Positions 45,546-55,702 of a stretch of 64,000 bases of DNA are shown piece by piece. The stretch is taken from positions 1-64,000 of the forward strand of contig NZ_JAKLLN010000020.1 of assembly GCF_023150065.1 (NCBI RefSeq), read 5' to 3'. Both the position numbers and the translations under genes were made by a program. Under the pieces are notes generated by a model. It saw only the letters and a program-made list of their open reading frames with translations. It was not told the DNA's origin and did no database searches. The stretch comes from Zoogloea sp. Lineage in GTDB: Bacteria > Pseudomonadota > Gammaproteobacteria > Burkholderiales > Rhodocyclaceae. The stretch's first letter is position 1; every line of letters begins with the position of its first letter.

Positions 45546-47690
45546 GTGAAGAAAAGGCTGATCTGGGCCCTGGTGGCAACCGCGTTTGCTGCACCCGCCG
45601 CCTCGCTGGAGGCGCCAGCGACGCCCCCCCGTCTTGTGCCAACCGTCGAACATGCCCAGACGGCTTACCTGAGCTCACAGCTGCTGGGGCGCTATCACTA
45701 CAAGACCCAGCCCCTTGATGACGCCATGTCGGAGAAGATCTTCGACCGCTACCTCAAGGCTCTCGATCCGGAGCGGCTGTTCTTCACCCAGGCCGACATC
45801 GACAGTTTCTCGGACGCCCGTACGCGCCTTGATGATGCGATCCTGCGTGGCAACCTGAGCATCCCCTTTGCCATCTTCCAGCGTTACGAGCAGCGCACCG
45901 TCGAGCGTCTGACCCACGCCCGCGACGTGCTCAAGCAGGGTTTCGAGTTCGACACCAAGGAGAGTTATCCCTACCTCCGCGAAAAGGCGCCGTGGCCGAA
46001 GGACGATGCCGAAGTCCGCGATCTGTGGCGCAAGCGCGTCAAGAACGACTGGCTGCGCCTCAAGATGGCCGGCAAGGACGACAAGGCGATCCGCGAGACC
46101 CTCGAGAAGCGTTACGACAATTATCTGGCCCGGGCGGCGCGCAACAAGAGCGACGACGTCTTCCAGATCTTCATGAACGCCTACGCCATGTCCATCGAGC
46201 CCCACACCAATTACCTGGGGCGTAGTGCTTCCGACGACTTCGACATCTCCATGCGCCTGTCCCTGGTCGGGATCGGTGCCGTGCTACAGGAGCGGGATGA
46301 GTACATCACCATCCGCGAGCTGGTTCCTGGCGGCCCTGCGGCCAAGTCGGGAAAGCTCGCTGTCGGTGATCGCATCGTCGGTGTCGGGCAGGCCGAAGGG
46401 ACGATCAGCGACGTGGTCGGCGCACGGGTGGATGAGGTGGTCAAGCTGATCCGCGGGACCAAGGACACGCGGGTCGTGCTGGACATCCTGCCGGCCGAGG
46501 CGGGCCCGGATGGCAAGCACAAGCAGGTCGCCCTGGTACGTGACAAGATCAAGCTCGAGGAGCAGGCCGCCCGCAAGTCCGTCATCCGGGTCGGCGAGGG
46601 CCCTGCCCTGCGCAAGATCGGTGTGATCACCCTCCCCGCCTTCTATGAAGACTTTGAAGGCCGACGCCGGGGTGACAAGGATTTCCGCAGCGCCAGTCGC
46701 GACGTCGTGCGCCTGATCGACGAGTTGAAGAAGGAGAAGGTTGACGGGCTGCTGGTCGACCTGCGCAACAACGGCGGTGGTTCCCTGCGGGAGGCCGTCG
46801 AGCTGACCGGGCTTTTCATCGACAAGGGACCGGTGGTGCAGCAGCGCCGTCCGGACGGCAAGATCGGCGTCGAGAGTGATGAAAACGCCGGTGTGGCCTG
46901 GGCCGGGCCGATGGCGATCATGATCAACAGGGGGTCTGCATCGGCATCGGAGATCTTTGCGGCCGCCCTGCAGGACTACGGCCGTGCGCCCATCATCGGC
47001 GAGCAGAGCTTTGGCAAGGGCACGGTGCAGACCCTCATCAATCTTGACGACGTCGCCAAGAACGACAAGCCGAAGTTTGGGGATCTGAAGATGACGGTGG
47101 CCCAGTTCTTCCGGGTCAACGGGGGCACCACCCAGCTCAAGGGCGTGATGCCCGACATCCGTTTTCCGTCCATCGCCGATCCGGATTCCCAGGGGGAGTC
47201 CAGCTACGACAACGCCCTGCCCTGGACCCAGATCGATGCCGCCAGCTATCGCCCGGTGGGCACGCTGAAAGACCTCGTCCCTGCCCTGCAAAGCCGGCAC
47301 CAGGCCCGCATTGCCAAGGACAAGAGCTTTCAGGCGCTGCTGGACGATGTGGCCGAGTTCAAACGGCTGCGCGAGAACCGCTCAATCTCGCTGAACGAAG
47401 CCGAGCGGCGCAAGGAAAAGGACGTGCGCGAGGCACGCCTCAAGGCCAGGGAGAAGATCGACGGCAAGGACAAGCTGACCGCCTTGCGAGACGATGGCCT
47501 GCAGGTGGGCGAGCGCAGTCTGGCGGCAGATCTGGCCGCCGAGAAGGCCCGCAAGGAGGTCAAGGATGTGCTGCTGGATGAGGCGGCGCGTATCGTGGCC
47601 GATGAAGCCGAACTGCTGGGCACCCGCCCGCAACTGGCCTTGAGGGAAAAGCAGAAAGGCTTGCTGCAGCCAGCGGAAGCCGTACGCTAA
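45546..47690 (+). CDS. prc: Tail-specific (C-terminal processing) protease Prc
   Basis: Prc N-terminal region, PDZ, VDLRNNGGGSLREAVELTGLFI, INRGSASASEIFAAALQDYGRAPIIGEQSFGKGTVQ. Confidence 0.95.
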   Translation: MKKRLIWALVATAFAAPAASLEAPATPPRLVPTVEHAQTAYLSSQLLGRYHYKTQPLDDAMSEKIFDRYLKALDPERLFFTQADIDSFSDARTRLDDAILRGNLSIPFAIFQRYEQRTVERLTHARDVLKQGFEFDTKESYPYLREKAPWPKDDAEVRDLWRKRVKNDWLRLKMAGKDDKAIRETLEKRYDNYLARAARNKSDDVFQIFMNAYAMSIEPHTNYLGRSASDDFDISMRLSLVGIGAVLQERDEYITIRELVPGGPAAKSGKLAVGDRIVGVGQAEGTISDVVGARVDEVVKLIRGTKDTRVVLDILPAEAGPDGKHKQVALVRDKIKLEEQAARKSVIRVGEGPALRKIGVITLPAFYEDFEGRRRGDKDFRSASRDVVRLIDELKKEKVDGLLVDLRNNGGGSLREAVELTGLFIDKGPVVQQRRPDGKIGVESDENAGVAWAGPMAIMINRGSASASEIFAAALQDYGRAPIIGEQSFGKGTVQTLINLDDVAKNDKPKFGDLKMTVAQFFRVNGGTTQLKGVMPDIRFPSIADPDSQGESSYDNALPWTQIDAASYRPVGTLKDLVPALQSRHQARIAKDKSFQALLDDVAEFKRLRENRSISLNEAERRKEKDVREARLKAREKIDGKDKLTALRDDGLQVGERSLAADLAAEKARKEVKDVLLDEAARIVADEAELLGTRPQLALREKQKGLLQPAEAVR

Positions 47691-48136
47691 GAAGCCTTCC
47701 GGACGGCAGTGTGCGGGCGGGATGCCTCGGTGTCCTGCCCGTCGTCCATAAGGCGGCGATAACGCGAGACACCCTGCAGCGTGGTCGGGACGAGTTCCTG
47801 GATCACTGACAACACCTGGTTGCGCCACTCCCGCGCCGGGCCCGAGTGGGAAAAGTGCAAGGCCTCCCAGCGTGCCCACGGTACGTCGGGCATGTCCGCC
47901 TTGTCGGCATCGGGCAGCGCGAGAACGCTCTCACGCATCACCTCCAGCGACGCCATCATCTCCTCGCGCAAGGCCGGTTGTGCGAACACGGTTTCCCCGT
48001 CACGGCTGGCAACGCAGCGTCCGATGGCCTCCGCCGCATCCTGAAGATTGCCCAGCAGGGCGCCCCGCAAGACCTGGGCGCTGTGGTGCGGCCGCCGGGC
48101 GGGTGCTGTATCTGGACGGGAGATGCGATGCGACAT
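47687..48136 (-). CDS. Hypothetical protein
   Basis: 149-aa ORF convergent with prc; stop codons overlap. No domain recognised. Confidence 0.5.
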   Translation of the reverse strand: MSHRISRPDTAPARRPHHSAQVLRGALLGNLQDAAEAIGRCVASRDGETVFAQPALREEMMASLEVMRESVLALPDADKADMPDVPWARWEALHFSHSGPAREWRNQVLSVIQELVPTTLQGVSRYRRLMDDGQDTEASRPHTAVRKAS

Positions 48137-48308
48137 GGGGTGGTTTTCCGGTGATGGGCCCCGGCCGGAGCCGGGAAAATCCGTGACGAGTTACTCTCGT
48201 CTTACGGGGGCCGCATTCTATCCCCTTCATATGACAGGGAAAAGTTGATGCTGTAAGCCCATGTGACAAGCGCCACGGGGGCCAGCCAAGGACCAACCGG
48301 CAGTGGCC

Positions 48309-48342
48309 CAAAAAACAATGGCGACCCCGAGGGATCGCCATT
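48309..48342 (-). terminator. Rho-independent terminator of hupB
   Basis: Minus strand AATGGCGATCCC-TCG-GGGTCGCCATT followed by GTTTTTT. Confidence 0.9.
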
Positions 48343-48389
48343 CCTGAAGCGTGCCCGACAAAGCGCCGGACACATTCCGCAGGGCGGGT

Positions 48390-48665
48390 TCAGCTGTTCA
48401 CCGCATCCTTCAGCTTGGAGCCGGCGGAGAACTTGGGCTGCTTGGAGGCCGCGATCTGGATCTCGGCGCCCGTCTGCGGGTTACGACCGACGCGGGCAGC
48501 ACGTTCGCCGACGGCGAAGGTGCCGAAACCAACGAGAGTCACGCTTTCGCCCTTGGCGAGGGCTTCGGTGATGATTTCCATCACGCCGTCAACGGCACGG
48601 CCGGCGTCGGCCTTGGTCAAACCACTCTTGCCTGCCAGCGCATCGATCAGTTCAGTCTTGTTCAT
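48390..48665 (-). CDS. hupB: HU family DNA-binding protein
   Basis: [69 protein letters not shown]. Confidence 0.96.
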   Translation of the reverse strand: MNKTELIDALAGKSGLTKADAGRAVDGVMEIITEALAKGESVTLVGFGTFAVGERAARVGRNPQTGAEIQIAASKQPKFSAGSKLKDAVNS

Positions 48666-48858
48666 AGCTCGTAATGGGTAGGTGATAAAAATGGGTGGAT
48701 ACAGGAGCTGAGGCAGGTGACGCTTTGCGCCTCAAGCGCGCTACAACACCCGCGGGCAGTAGCTTACCTTGCTCTTTTCCGCCTGTGGCGCGAATCTCAA
48801 GGTTTTCCGGGGTTTTCCGCCGTGTTCCGGCACAAAAGGCATGAATCGGCAGCCCCCA

Positions 48859-50235
48859 TCAGCCGTTCGCCAGCTCCCGCAGACGCTCCAGGGCCTCTTC
48901 GATACGCTCCACCGCAATCACCTGCATTCCGGCGATGTCCTGCTTCGGTGCGTTGGCGCGGGGCACCAGGGCCACGGTGAAGCCCAGCTTGGCAGACTCC
49001 TTGAGACGCTCCTGACCCCGGGGCGCCGGACGGATTTCGCCTGCCAGGCCGACCTCGCCGAAAACCACCAGTTGCCGTGGCAAGGGGCGATTGGTGAGGG
49101 ACGAAACGATGGCCAGCAGCACCGCCAGATCGGCTGCCGGCTCGGCGATCTTGACGCCGCCGACAGCATTGACGAACACATCCTGATCAAAGCACACGAC
49201 GCCCGCGTGCCGGTGCAGCACGGCCAGCAGCATGGCCAGGCGGTTCTGTTCGAGCCCCACCGAGAGCCGCCGCGGGCTCGGGCTGTGGGCGCTATCCACC
49301 AGAGCCTGGATCTCGACGAGCAGCGGCCGGGTACCCTCCTGGGTGACCAGCACGCAGGAGCCGGCCACCTGCTGCCCGTGCTGGGACAGGAAGATGGCCG
49401 AGGGGTTGGAGACGCCCTTCAGCCCCTTCTCGGTCATGGCGAACACGCCCAGCTCGTTCACCGCTCCGAAACGGTTCTTGAAGGCCCGCACCAGCCGGAA
49501 GCTGGAGTGGGTGTCGCCTTCGAAGTAGAGCACGGTGTCGACGATGTGCTCGAGCACCCGTGGTCCGGCCAGGGCGCCATCCTTGGTCACATGGCCGACC
49601 ATGATCAGCGTGGTGCCGCTCTGCTTGGCGAAACGTGTGAGCTGGGCGGCACACTCCCGCACCTGGGCCACCGACCCAGGGGCTGAGCCGAGGCTTTCGG
49701 AGTAGATGGTCTGGATGGAGTCCACGACCGCCACGTCGGGTTTGAGATCCCGCAGGGTGCCGAGGATGCGTTCCAGGTTGATCTCGGGCAGGAGTTGCAG
49801 ACTGCCCGCCTCCAGTTGCAGGCGCCCTGCCCTCAGCGCCACCTGCTCGGCGGACTCTTCGCCGCTCACGTACAGGGCTTTGAGGTGCCCTGAGAGCAGG
49901 GACAACGCCTGCAGCAGCAGGGTGGACTTGCCGATCCCCGGATCACCGCCGATCAGCACGACGCCCCCCGGCACCAGCCCACCACCCAGCACCCGGTCGA
50001 ACTCGTCGATGCCGGTAGGCACCCGGGGCGATTCCCGCGGGCTGATTTCAGCCAGGGTCTGCAGGCGGCCAGAGTCGCCAGCCAGGGCGCTGAAGCGCTT
50101 GGCGACGGGGGCCTCGGGCTCGACCACCGACTCCACCAGGGTGTTCCAGGCCTTGCAGTGGGGGCACTGCCCCTGCCAGCGGGGTGACTTGCCCCCGCAC
50201 TCTGAGCAGACGTGCTCGGTCTTCGCCTTGGCCAT
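48859..50235 (-). CDS. radA: DNA repair protein RadA
   Basis: Zinc finger CSECGGKSPRWQGQCPHCKAWNTL; GGDPGIGKSTLLLQ; KNRFG motif. Confidence 0.97.
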   Translation of the reverse strand: MAKAKTEHVCSECGGKSPRWQGQCPHCKAWNTLVESVVEPEAPVAKRFSALAGDSGRLQTLAEISPRESPRVPTGIDEFDRVLGGGLVPGGVVLIGGDPGIGKSTLLLQALSLLSGHLKALYVSGEESAEQVALRAGRLQLEAGSLQLLPEINLERILGTLRDLKPDVAVVDSIQTIYSESLGSAPGSVAQVRECAAQLTRFAKQSGTTLIMVGHVTKDGALAGPRVLEHIVDTVLYFEGDTHSSFRLVRAFKNRFGAVNELGVFAMTEKGLKGVSNPSAIFLSQHGQQVAGSCVLVTQEGTRPLLVEIQALVDSAHSPSPRRLSVGLEQNRLAMLLAVLHRHAGVVCFDQDVFVNAVGGVKIAEPAADLAVLLAIVSSLTNRPLPRQLVVFGEVGLAGEIRPAPRGQERLKESAKLGFTVALVPRANAPKQDIAGMQVIAVERIEEALERLRELANG

Positions 50236-50240
50236 CTGCC

Positions 50241-51320
50241 CTAGCCTTCCAGTACGCGCACCGGAACCCGGGCTGCCAGGGCACAGAAGAGCTCGTAGCT
50301 GATGGTGCCGGCGGCGCTGGCCACCTCGTCGGCAGCCAGGCCGTCGCCCCACAAGGTTACGGGCGAGCCGATGCCGGCTTCTTCCAGATGGGTGAGGTCG
50401 CAGGCCAGCATGTCCATGGACACGCGTCCGAGGGTTCGGGTGCGCCGCCCGCCCACCAGGATGGGTGTGCCGGTGGGCGCATGGCGGGGGTAACCGTCGG
50501 CATAGCCGCAGGCCACCACACCGATGCGCATCGGCCCGGTGGCCTCGAAGGTGCCACCGTAGCCGACCCGCTCGCCAGCGCTCAGGCCTTGGACGCCGAT
50601 GATCTCGCTGTTCAGGGTCATCACCGGCTTCAGCCCTAGGGCTTCGGCGCTATGCAGGTCGGGCATGGGTGAGGCGCCGTAGAGCATGATGCCCGGCCGC
50701 ACGTACTGCCCGGCGGCCTCGGGGAAGCGCAGCAAGGCCGCCGAATTGGCCAGGCTCACGGGCAGATCGAGCCCGCTGGTGCAGGCCTTGAAGCGCGCCA
50801 TCTGCGGGGCGATGCCGGCCTCGTCATCGGCCCGGGCAAAGTGCGTCATCAGGGTGATGTTGCGGACGCAGTCCAGGGCGCGGAGGCGTGCCAGCGTGGC
50901 GCCAAGGGCTTCGCCGGTAAAGCCGAGGCGGTTCATCCCCGAGTTGATCTTGAGCATCACATCGATGGGGCCGGCAAGTGCTGCCCGCTCCAGCATGGTC
51001 AGCTGCGCTTCGCTGTGAATGGTGGGCGTCAGGCCCAGCGCCACGATGTCGGCCAGATCGGCAGGTTCAAAAAAGCCTTCAAGCAGCACGATGGGCTGGG
51101 TCAACCCCGCGTCCCGCAGGGCCCGGGCCTCGGCCAGATCGAGCAGCGCAAAGCCATCGGCGACCGGGCCCAGGGCCCGGATGGCGTTGTTCAGGCCATG
51201 CCCGTAGGCGTTGGCCTTGACCACCGCGTAGGCCCTGGCCTGACCGGCCTTGGCACGGGCGATAAGGTAGTTGTGACGCAAGGCTTCCAGATCGATGGAA
51301 GCGCGGATCGGACGGGGCAT
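50241..51320 (-). CDS. alr: Alanine racemase
   Basis: MPRPIRASIDLEALRHNYLIARAKAGQARAYAVVKANAYGHG; RPGIMLYG; GERVGYGGTF; VSMDMLACDLT. Confidence 0.95.
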   Translation of the reverse strand: MPRPIRASIDLEALRHNYLIARAKAGQARAYAVVKANAYGHGLNNAIRALGPVADGFALLDLAEARALRDAGLTQPIVLLEGFFEPADLADIVALGLTPTIHSEAQLTMLERAALAGPIDVMLKINSGMNRLGFTGEALGATLARLRALDCVRNITLMTHFARADDEAGIAPQMARFKACTSGLDLPVSLANSAALLRFPEAAGQYVRPGIMLYGASPMPDLHSAEALGLKPVMTLNSEIIGVQGLSAGERVGYGGTFEATGPMRIGVVACGYADGYPRHAPTGTPILVGGRRTRTLGRVSMDMLACDLTHLEEAGIGSPVTLWGDGLAADEVASAAGTISYELFCALAARVPVRVLEG

Positions 51321-51324
51321 GGTT

Positions 51325-52239
51325 TCAGGCTTTTTCAGTGGCGCACATGCGGCCGATTTCCTCGGTGACGAAATCGGCGAAGGTATTGACCAGACGGGAG
51401 CGGAACTTGTCCTTGAGCAGGATGACTTCCAGCGGGGTATACAGCCGTGGCGACAGGGGCACGCCCACCAGCCGGCCCGCCGTGACCGCACTGCGGATGG
51501 CCGCGCTTGAAGCAATGGCGATGCCGAAGCCTTGGGCGGCCATGTGCTTCACGGTGGACAGGCTGCCCAGCTCGGCCGCCACGTTGAGATCTTCCAGGGG
51601 AATGCCCGCTGCCGTGAAGAACTGGTCCACCAGCTCGCGGATGGCATTGCCGGGCTCCCGGTGCAGCAGCGGATAGGCTACCAGTTGCTCTGCCCGCACC
51701 GATTTGGCGCTGGCGAGGGGGTGGTCGGGGGCAACGATCAGCTGCAACTCGTCACGGCCCGCGCTGCGCCTGTCCAGGGTGGGCTGCTCGGTGATGATCT
51801 CGATCAGGCCCACGTCGAGGTTGCGATCCATCACCCGGCTCTCGATGAGCTGGGAGTTGCCGACCGAGACCCGGGGCACCACGCGCGGGTAGCGCCGCTT
51901 GAAGCCTTCGAGCAGATAGGGCAACCAGTAGCCGGCAATGGTGGTGCTGGTGCCCAGATGCAGGATGCCGGAGAGCTCGTCGGTGAGTTCGGAGACCCGG
52001 GACTCGAGTTCTTCGGTGAGACCGAGGATGCGCTCGGCGTAGGCCATGACCAGCTCACCGGCGGAGGTGAGGGTGACCCGCCCGTGGCCCCGGTCGAAGA
52101 GCCGGGTGTTGAACTGCTCTTCCAGCTGCTTGATCTGGAAAGTCACGGCGGGCTGGGTCATGAACAAGGCTTCGGCAGCCCGGGTGAAGGACCCGTGCCG
52201 TGCCACCGCGTGGAAAACCTGGAGACGTCGATCGGCCAT
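51325..52239 (-). CDS. LysR family transcriptional regulator
   Basis: LQVFHAVARHGSFTRAAEALFMTQPAVTFQIKQLEEQFNTRLFDRGHGRVTLTSAG. Confidence 0.93.
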   Translation of the reverse strand: MADRRLQVFHAVARHGSFTRAAEALFMTQPAVTFQIKQLEEQFNTRLFDRGHGRVTLTSAGELVMAYAERILGLTEELESRVSELTDELSGILHLGTSTTIAGYWLPYLLEGFKRRYPRVVPRVSVGNSQLIESRVMDRNLDVGLIEIITEQPTLDRRSAGRDELQLIVAPDHPLASAKSVRAEQLVAYPLLHREPGNAIRELVDQFFTAAGIPLEDLNVAAELGSLSTVKHMAAQGFGIAIASSAAIRSAVTAGRLVGVPLSPRLYTPLEVILLKDKFRSRLVNTFADFVTEEIGRMCATEKA

Positions 52240-52243
52240 GGTT

Positions 52244-52260
52244 CATAAATCCGGTTTATG
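52244..52260. promoter_or_regulatory. Palindrome CATAAA-TCCGG-TTTATG, candidate LysR operator
   Basis: 5 nt upstream of the LysR ATG in the divergent intergenic region; contains a T-N11-A core. Confidence 0.5.
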
Positions 52261-52364
52261 AGTACCCCATTGAATCACAACATTGATCCGTCCGCCAGAA
52301 CCGACATGACCTTCGTGGTATAAAGCGCGGTCCGTCAAATTCACCGAGCCTCCATCTCCCTGCG

Positions 52365-53627
52365 ATGCCCTTCGGTTTCTACATGATCATGGCGGCGCAG
52401 TTCTTTTCTGCGCTGGCCGACAATGCCCTGTTGATCGCCTCCATCTATGTGCTCAGGGAGATGCAGGCCCCCCAGGAATATGAACCGCTGCTGAAGCTGT
52501 TCTTCACCCTGTCGTATGTGCTGCTGGCGGCTTTTGTCGGGGCTTTCGCCGACTCCATGCCCAAGTGGCGGGTCATGCTGATCAGCAACACCATCAAGAT
52601 CGGGGGCTGTTCGCTGATGTTCTTCGGCGTGCATCCCCTCGCCGCCTACGCCATCGTCGGCCTGGGGGCGGCGGCTTACTCGCCGGCGAAGTACGGCATC
52701 CTCACCGAATACCTGCCCCACCGCCTGCTGGTGGTGGCGAACGGCTGGATCGAGGGGCTCACGGTGGGCGCCATCATCCTGGGGACGCTGGTCGGCGGCA
52801 TGCTCATCAAGCCGTCCTTCTCCCAGGCCCTGTTGGGGCTTGATTTCCCCCTGATCGACACGGGTATCGATACGGTGCCCGAAATGGCCCTGTGCGTGAT
52901 CGGTCTGCTCTACCTGCTGGCTGCGCTCTTCAACCTCAAGGTGCCGGATACCGGGGTGGACCACAAGGTTCTCAAGAAGAACCCGATCTACCTGATCCAC
53001 GACTTCAATCATTGCCTCCGGCTGCTGTGGCGGGACAAGCTCGGCCAGATCTCCCTGGCCACCACCACCCTCTTCTGGGGGGCTGGCGCGACCCTGCAGT
53101 TCATCGTGATCAAGTGGGCCGAGCAGGCCCTGCACCTGGATCTGTCCAAGGCTTCAATGCTGCAGGGCGTGGTGGCGGTAGGCGTGGCGATCGGTGCGGT
53201 GATGGCGGCGCGCCTGGTGTCCATGCGCTCGTCCGTCAAGGTGATTCCCCTGGGGATCGCCATGGGCGTGATCGTCAATGTGATGATCTTCGTCACCGAC
53301 ATGAACCTCGCGATGGCACTGATGGTGCTGATCGGTGGCCTGTCCGGCTTCTTCGTGGTGCCCATGAATGCGCTGCTGCAGCACCGGGGCCATATCCTGA
53401 TGGGGGCGGGTCACTCTATCGCCGTACAGAACTTCAACGAGAACCTGTCCATCCTGATCATGACCGGGCTCTACGCCATCCTGATCAGCTCTGGCGTGTC
53501 CATCAACACGGTGGTGGTGGCCTTCGGGCTGTTCGTGGCGGGCACCATGTACATGGTCAAGCGCCGCCATGATGCCAACCAGCGCGAATTCGATTCGGTC
53601 GGCGAACTGGACGACGTGCGCCACTGA
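52365..53627 (+). CDS. lplT: Lysophospholipid transporter LplT (MFS)
   Basis: MPFGFYMIMAAQFFSALADNALLIASIYVLREM; AYSPAKYGILTEYLPHRLLVVANGWIEGLTVGAIILGTLVGG. Confidence 0.92.
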   Translation: MPFGFYMIMAAQFFSALADNALLIASIYVLREMQAPQEYEPLLKLFFTLSYVLLAAFVGAFADSMPKWRVMLISNTIKIGGCSLMFFGVHPLAAYAIVGLGAAAYSPAKYGILTEYLPHRLLVVANGWIEGLTVGAIILGTLVGGMLIKPSFSQALLGLDFPLIDTGIDTVPEMALCVIGLLYLLAALFNLKVPDTGVDHKVLKKNPIYLIHDFNHCLRLLWRDKLGQISLATTTLFWGAGATLQFIVIKWAEQALHLDLSKASMLQGVVAVGVAIGAVMAARLVSMRSSVKVIPLGIAMGVIVNVMIFVTDMNLAMALMVLIGGLSGFFVVPMNALLQHRGHILMGAGHSIAVQNFNENLSILIMTGLYAILISSGVSINTVVVAFGLFVAGTMYMVKRRHDANQREFDSVGELDDVRH

Positions 53628-53652
53628 GGCGCGGCCCTGGCCCCCCTCGGGC

Positions 53653-54312
53653 TTATTCGCTGCCGTCGAGCAGTCGGTGGGCCTCGGCGTGGCGATACAT
53701 GTCCAGGGCGGTGGCCAGCCCGGTTTTCTGGCGGATGCCGGTCTGGTAGTTGGCCACGGTCTTGGCGCTGAGAAACAGCCGGCTGGCGATTTCCTCTACC
53801 GTGCGTCCTGCGGCGAGCAGCCTGAAAATCTCGAACTCGCGGGGTGACAGGGTGAGATGCCCGGCCTGCCCGCCCTCCCCTGCCAGTGCGTCGGCAATGT
53901 CCGCCGACAGGGCCCGCTCACCCCGCGCCACCTGGCGCACGGCGTCGATGAGGGCGTCGGGTTCGCTGCTCTTGGTCAGATAGCCGTCGGCCCCTGCTTT
54001 CAGGGCCTGGGCAACCATGGCCGGGTTGTCATGCATGGAGAAGATCAGCACCTTGAGCGCCGGCCGGCGTGCCTTGACCCGGGCCAGGGTTTCCAGGCCG
54101 CCGCGTCCGGGCATCGACAGATCGAGCACCAGCACATCGGCTTCGTGGCCAGAAAACCACTGGCAGGTCGAGTCGCTGTCGCTGAAGTCGGCCACCACCT
54201 GCATGTCGTCCTCGAGTTCGAGCAGGCGCCGGTAGCCGGTGCGGACCACCGCGTGATCGTCAGCCAGCACCACCCTCAGCACGTCGGGTAGAGCCTCCTG
54301 CGCGACGTTCAT
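53653..54312 (-). CDS. NarL/LuxR-type response regulator
   Basis: LRVVLADDHAVVRTGYRRLLE, VLVLDLSMPGRGG, LSPREFEIFRLLAAGRTVEEIASRLFLSAKTVANYQTGIRQKTG. Confidence 0.93.
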   Translation of the reverse strand: MNVAQEALPDVLRVVLADDHAVVRTGYRRLLELEDDMQVVADFSDSDSTCQWFSGHEADVLVLDLSMPGRGGLETLARVKARRPALKVLIFSMHDNPAMVAQALKAGADGYLTKSSEPDALIDAVRQVARGERALSADIADALAGEGGQAGHLTLSPREFEIFRLLAAGRTVEEIASRLFLSAKTVANYQTGIRQKTGLATALDMYRHAEAHRLLDGSE

Positions 54313-55643
54313 GACAGCTCGCCACGGGGCAGCCGCACCGACAGGCTAAGGCCAGGGCGGGCGGCCCCGGCAGTACGGGGCGCGATGTCGAGCTGACCAC
54401 CCCGGGCCCAGACCCGCTCGCGGATACCGGCGAGGCCGTTGCCGTGGCTCATGGCGGCGTCCGGTGAGGCCATGCCCACACCGTCGTCCGAGATCTGCCA
54501 GCGCAGCATGGCGGGGTCGTCGGGGTCGATGCAGACCGAAATGTCCACCGCGGTGGCGTTGGCGTGGCGGGAAATGTTGGCGAGGGCTTCCTGGGTCATC
54601 CGATACACGATCAGGCTGGTTTCACGGGGCAGGTACAGGGTGCCCGGCGTCACGCTGAGGTGGAAGCGGGTGCCCTGCCCGGCCGAATCCTGCCAGCTTT
54701 TGACCAGCTCGTGGAGCAGTGGCTGCAGGTCGACGCTGGTGTGCCCCGACTGGCTGCCGGCGTCGGGCTGCAGATGGCGCAGCAGGCTGCGGATTTCCCG
54801 ATGGATTGCCGCCGTCTGGGCTTCCATGTCACGCACTGCGGCGTGCAGGCGGGGGGCCTCGGTGGTCTGCCGCAGCAGATAGGCGATGTTGGCGCGCAGG
54901 GCGGTGAGCCCCTGGCCCAGGTGTTCGTGCAGCTCGATGGCCAGGCTCGCCCTTTCGTCCTCCTGGAGCGTCTGCATCTGCAGGGACAGGTGCTTCTGGC
55001 GGGCTTCGGCGGCGGCCAGGGCTTCGGCCAGGTGGTTGAGCGCACCGGCAATGTGGTCCAGCTCGCGCACCGGCAGGCGTGGCAGGCGGGCGCTGAAGTC
55101 CTGCTTGCGAAAGGCAGCGATGGCCCCGACGATGCCCCGCAGGGGGCCGAAGGCATAGCGCACCGCGGCGTAGAGTCCGGCCAGCATGGCCAGCCCGAAG
55201 GCCAGGAACAGCCCGGCCATGCCGATGATGTCGGAAACCGCCTCCTCCTGCTCGCTGGTCGGATTGGCAATCAGGGTGGCCTGGAAGCGGCTGCCGTCGC
55301 TGCGTTGCAGGAGCAGCCGCGTGCGCCCCGCCATGGCATCGGACGCGGTGGGCGGCGCGGGGATCAGGATCTGCCCTGCCCCGTCCTCGAGCTGGAAGTC
55401 CAGGTGGCGAAGGCTGCCCGAGCGGCTGATGCTGCGCAGCTTGGCCACCTGGCTGTCGAGGGCCTCCGGCGCGATGTTCTGCAGTGCCGAGAGTTCGCCG
55501 ACCAGGTGGGCGAGTTGGTCTGCCCCCTGGCTTTCCCGGCGGATGTCACTCTGGGCGCGCAGGGTGGCCAGCGCCAGGGCCACTCCGAAACAGGCGAGGA
55601 AGATCCAGGCGGAGCGCCGCATCAACAGGCTGGTCATGTCCAT
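54309..55643 (-). CDS. Membrane sensor histidine kinase (NarX-like HisKA_3)
   Basis: Two TM segments, HAMP-like region, IELHEHLGQGLTALRANIAYLL, ISDDGVGM, GLAGIRERV; 4-bp overlap with the response regulator. Confidence 0.92.
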   Translation of the reverse strand: MDMTSLLMRRSAWIFLACFGVALALATLRAQSDIRRESQGADQLAHLVGELSALQNIAPEALDSQVAKLRSISRSGSLRHLDFQLEDGAGQILIPAPPTASDAMAGRTRLLLQRSDGSRFQATLIANPTSEQEEAVSDIIGMAGLFLAFGLAMLAGLYAAVRYAFGPLRGIVGAIAAFRKQDFSARLPRLPVRELDHIAGALNHLAEALAAAEARQKHLSLQMQTLQEDERASLAIELHEHLGQGLTALRANIAYLLRQTTEAPRLHAAVRDMEAQTAAIHREIRSLLRHLQPDAGSQSGHTSVDLQPLLHELVKSWQDSAGQGTRFHLSVTPGTLYLPRETSLIVYRMTQEALANISRHANATAVDISVCIDPDDPAMLRWQISDDGVGMASPDAAMSHGNGLAGIRERVWARGGQLDIAPRTAGAARPGLSLSVRLPRGELS

Positions 55644-55702
55644 GCGCGGTCACCCCCGATGGAAAGCGGGCTCCCGCAGGAGCCCAAGCTGATGAACAAG
55701 CG

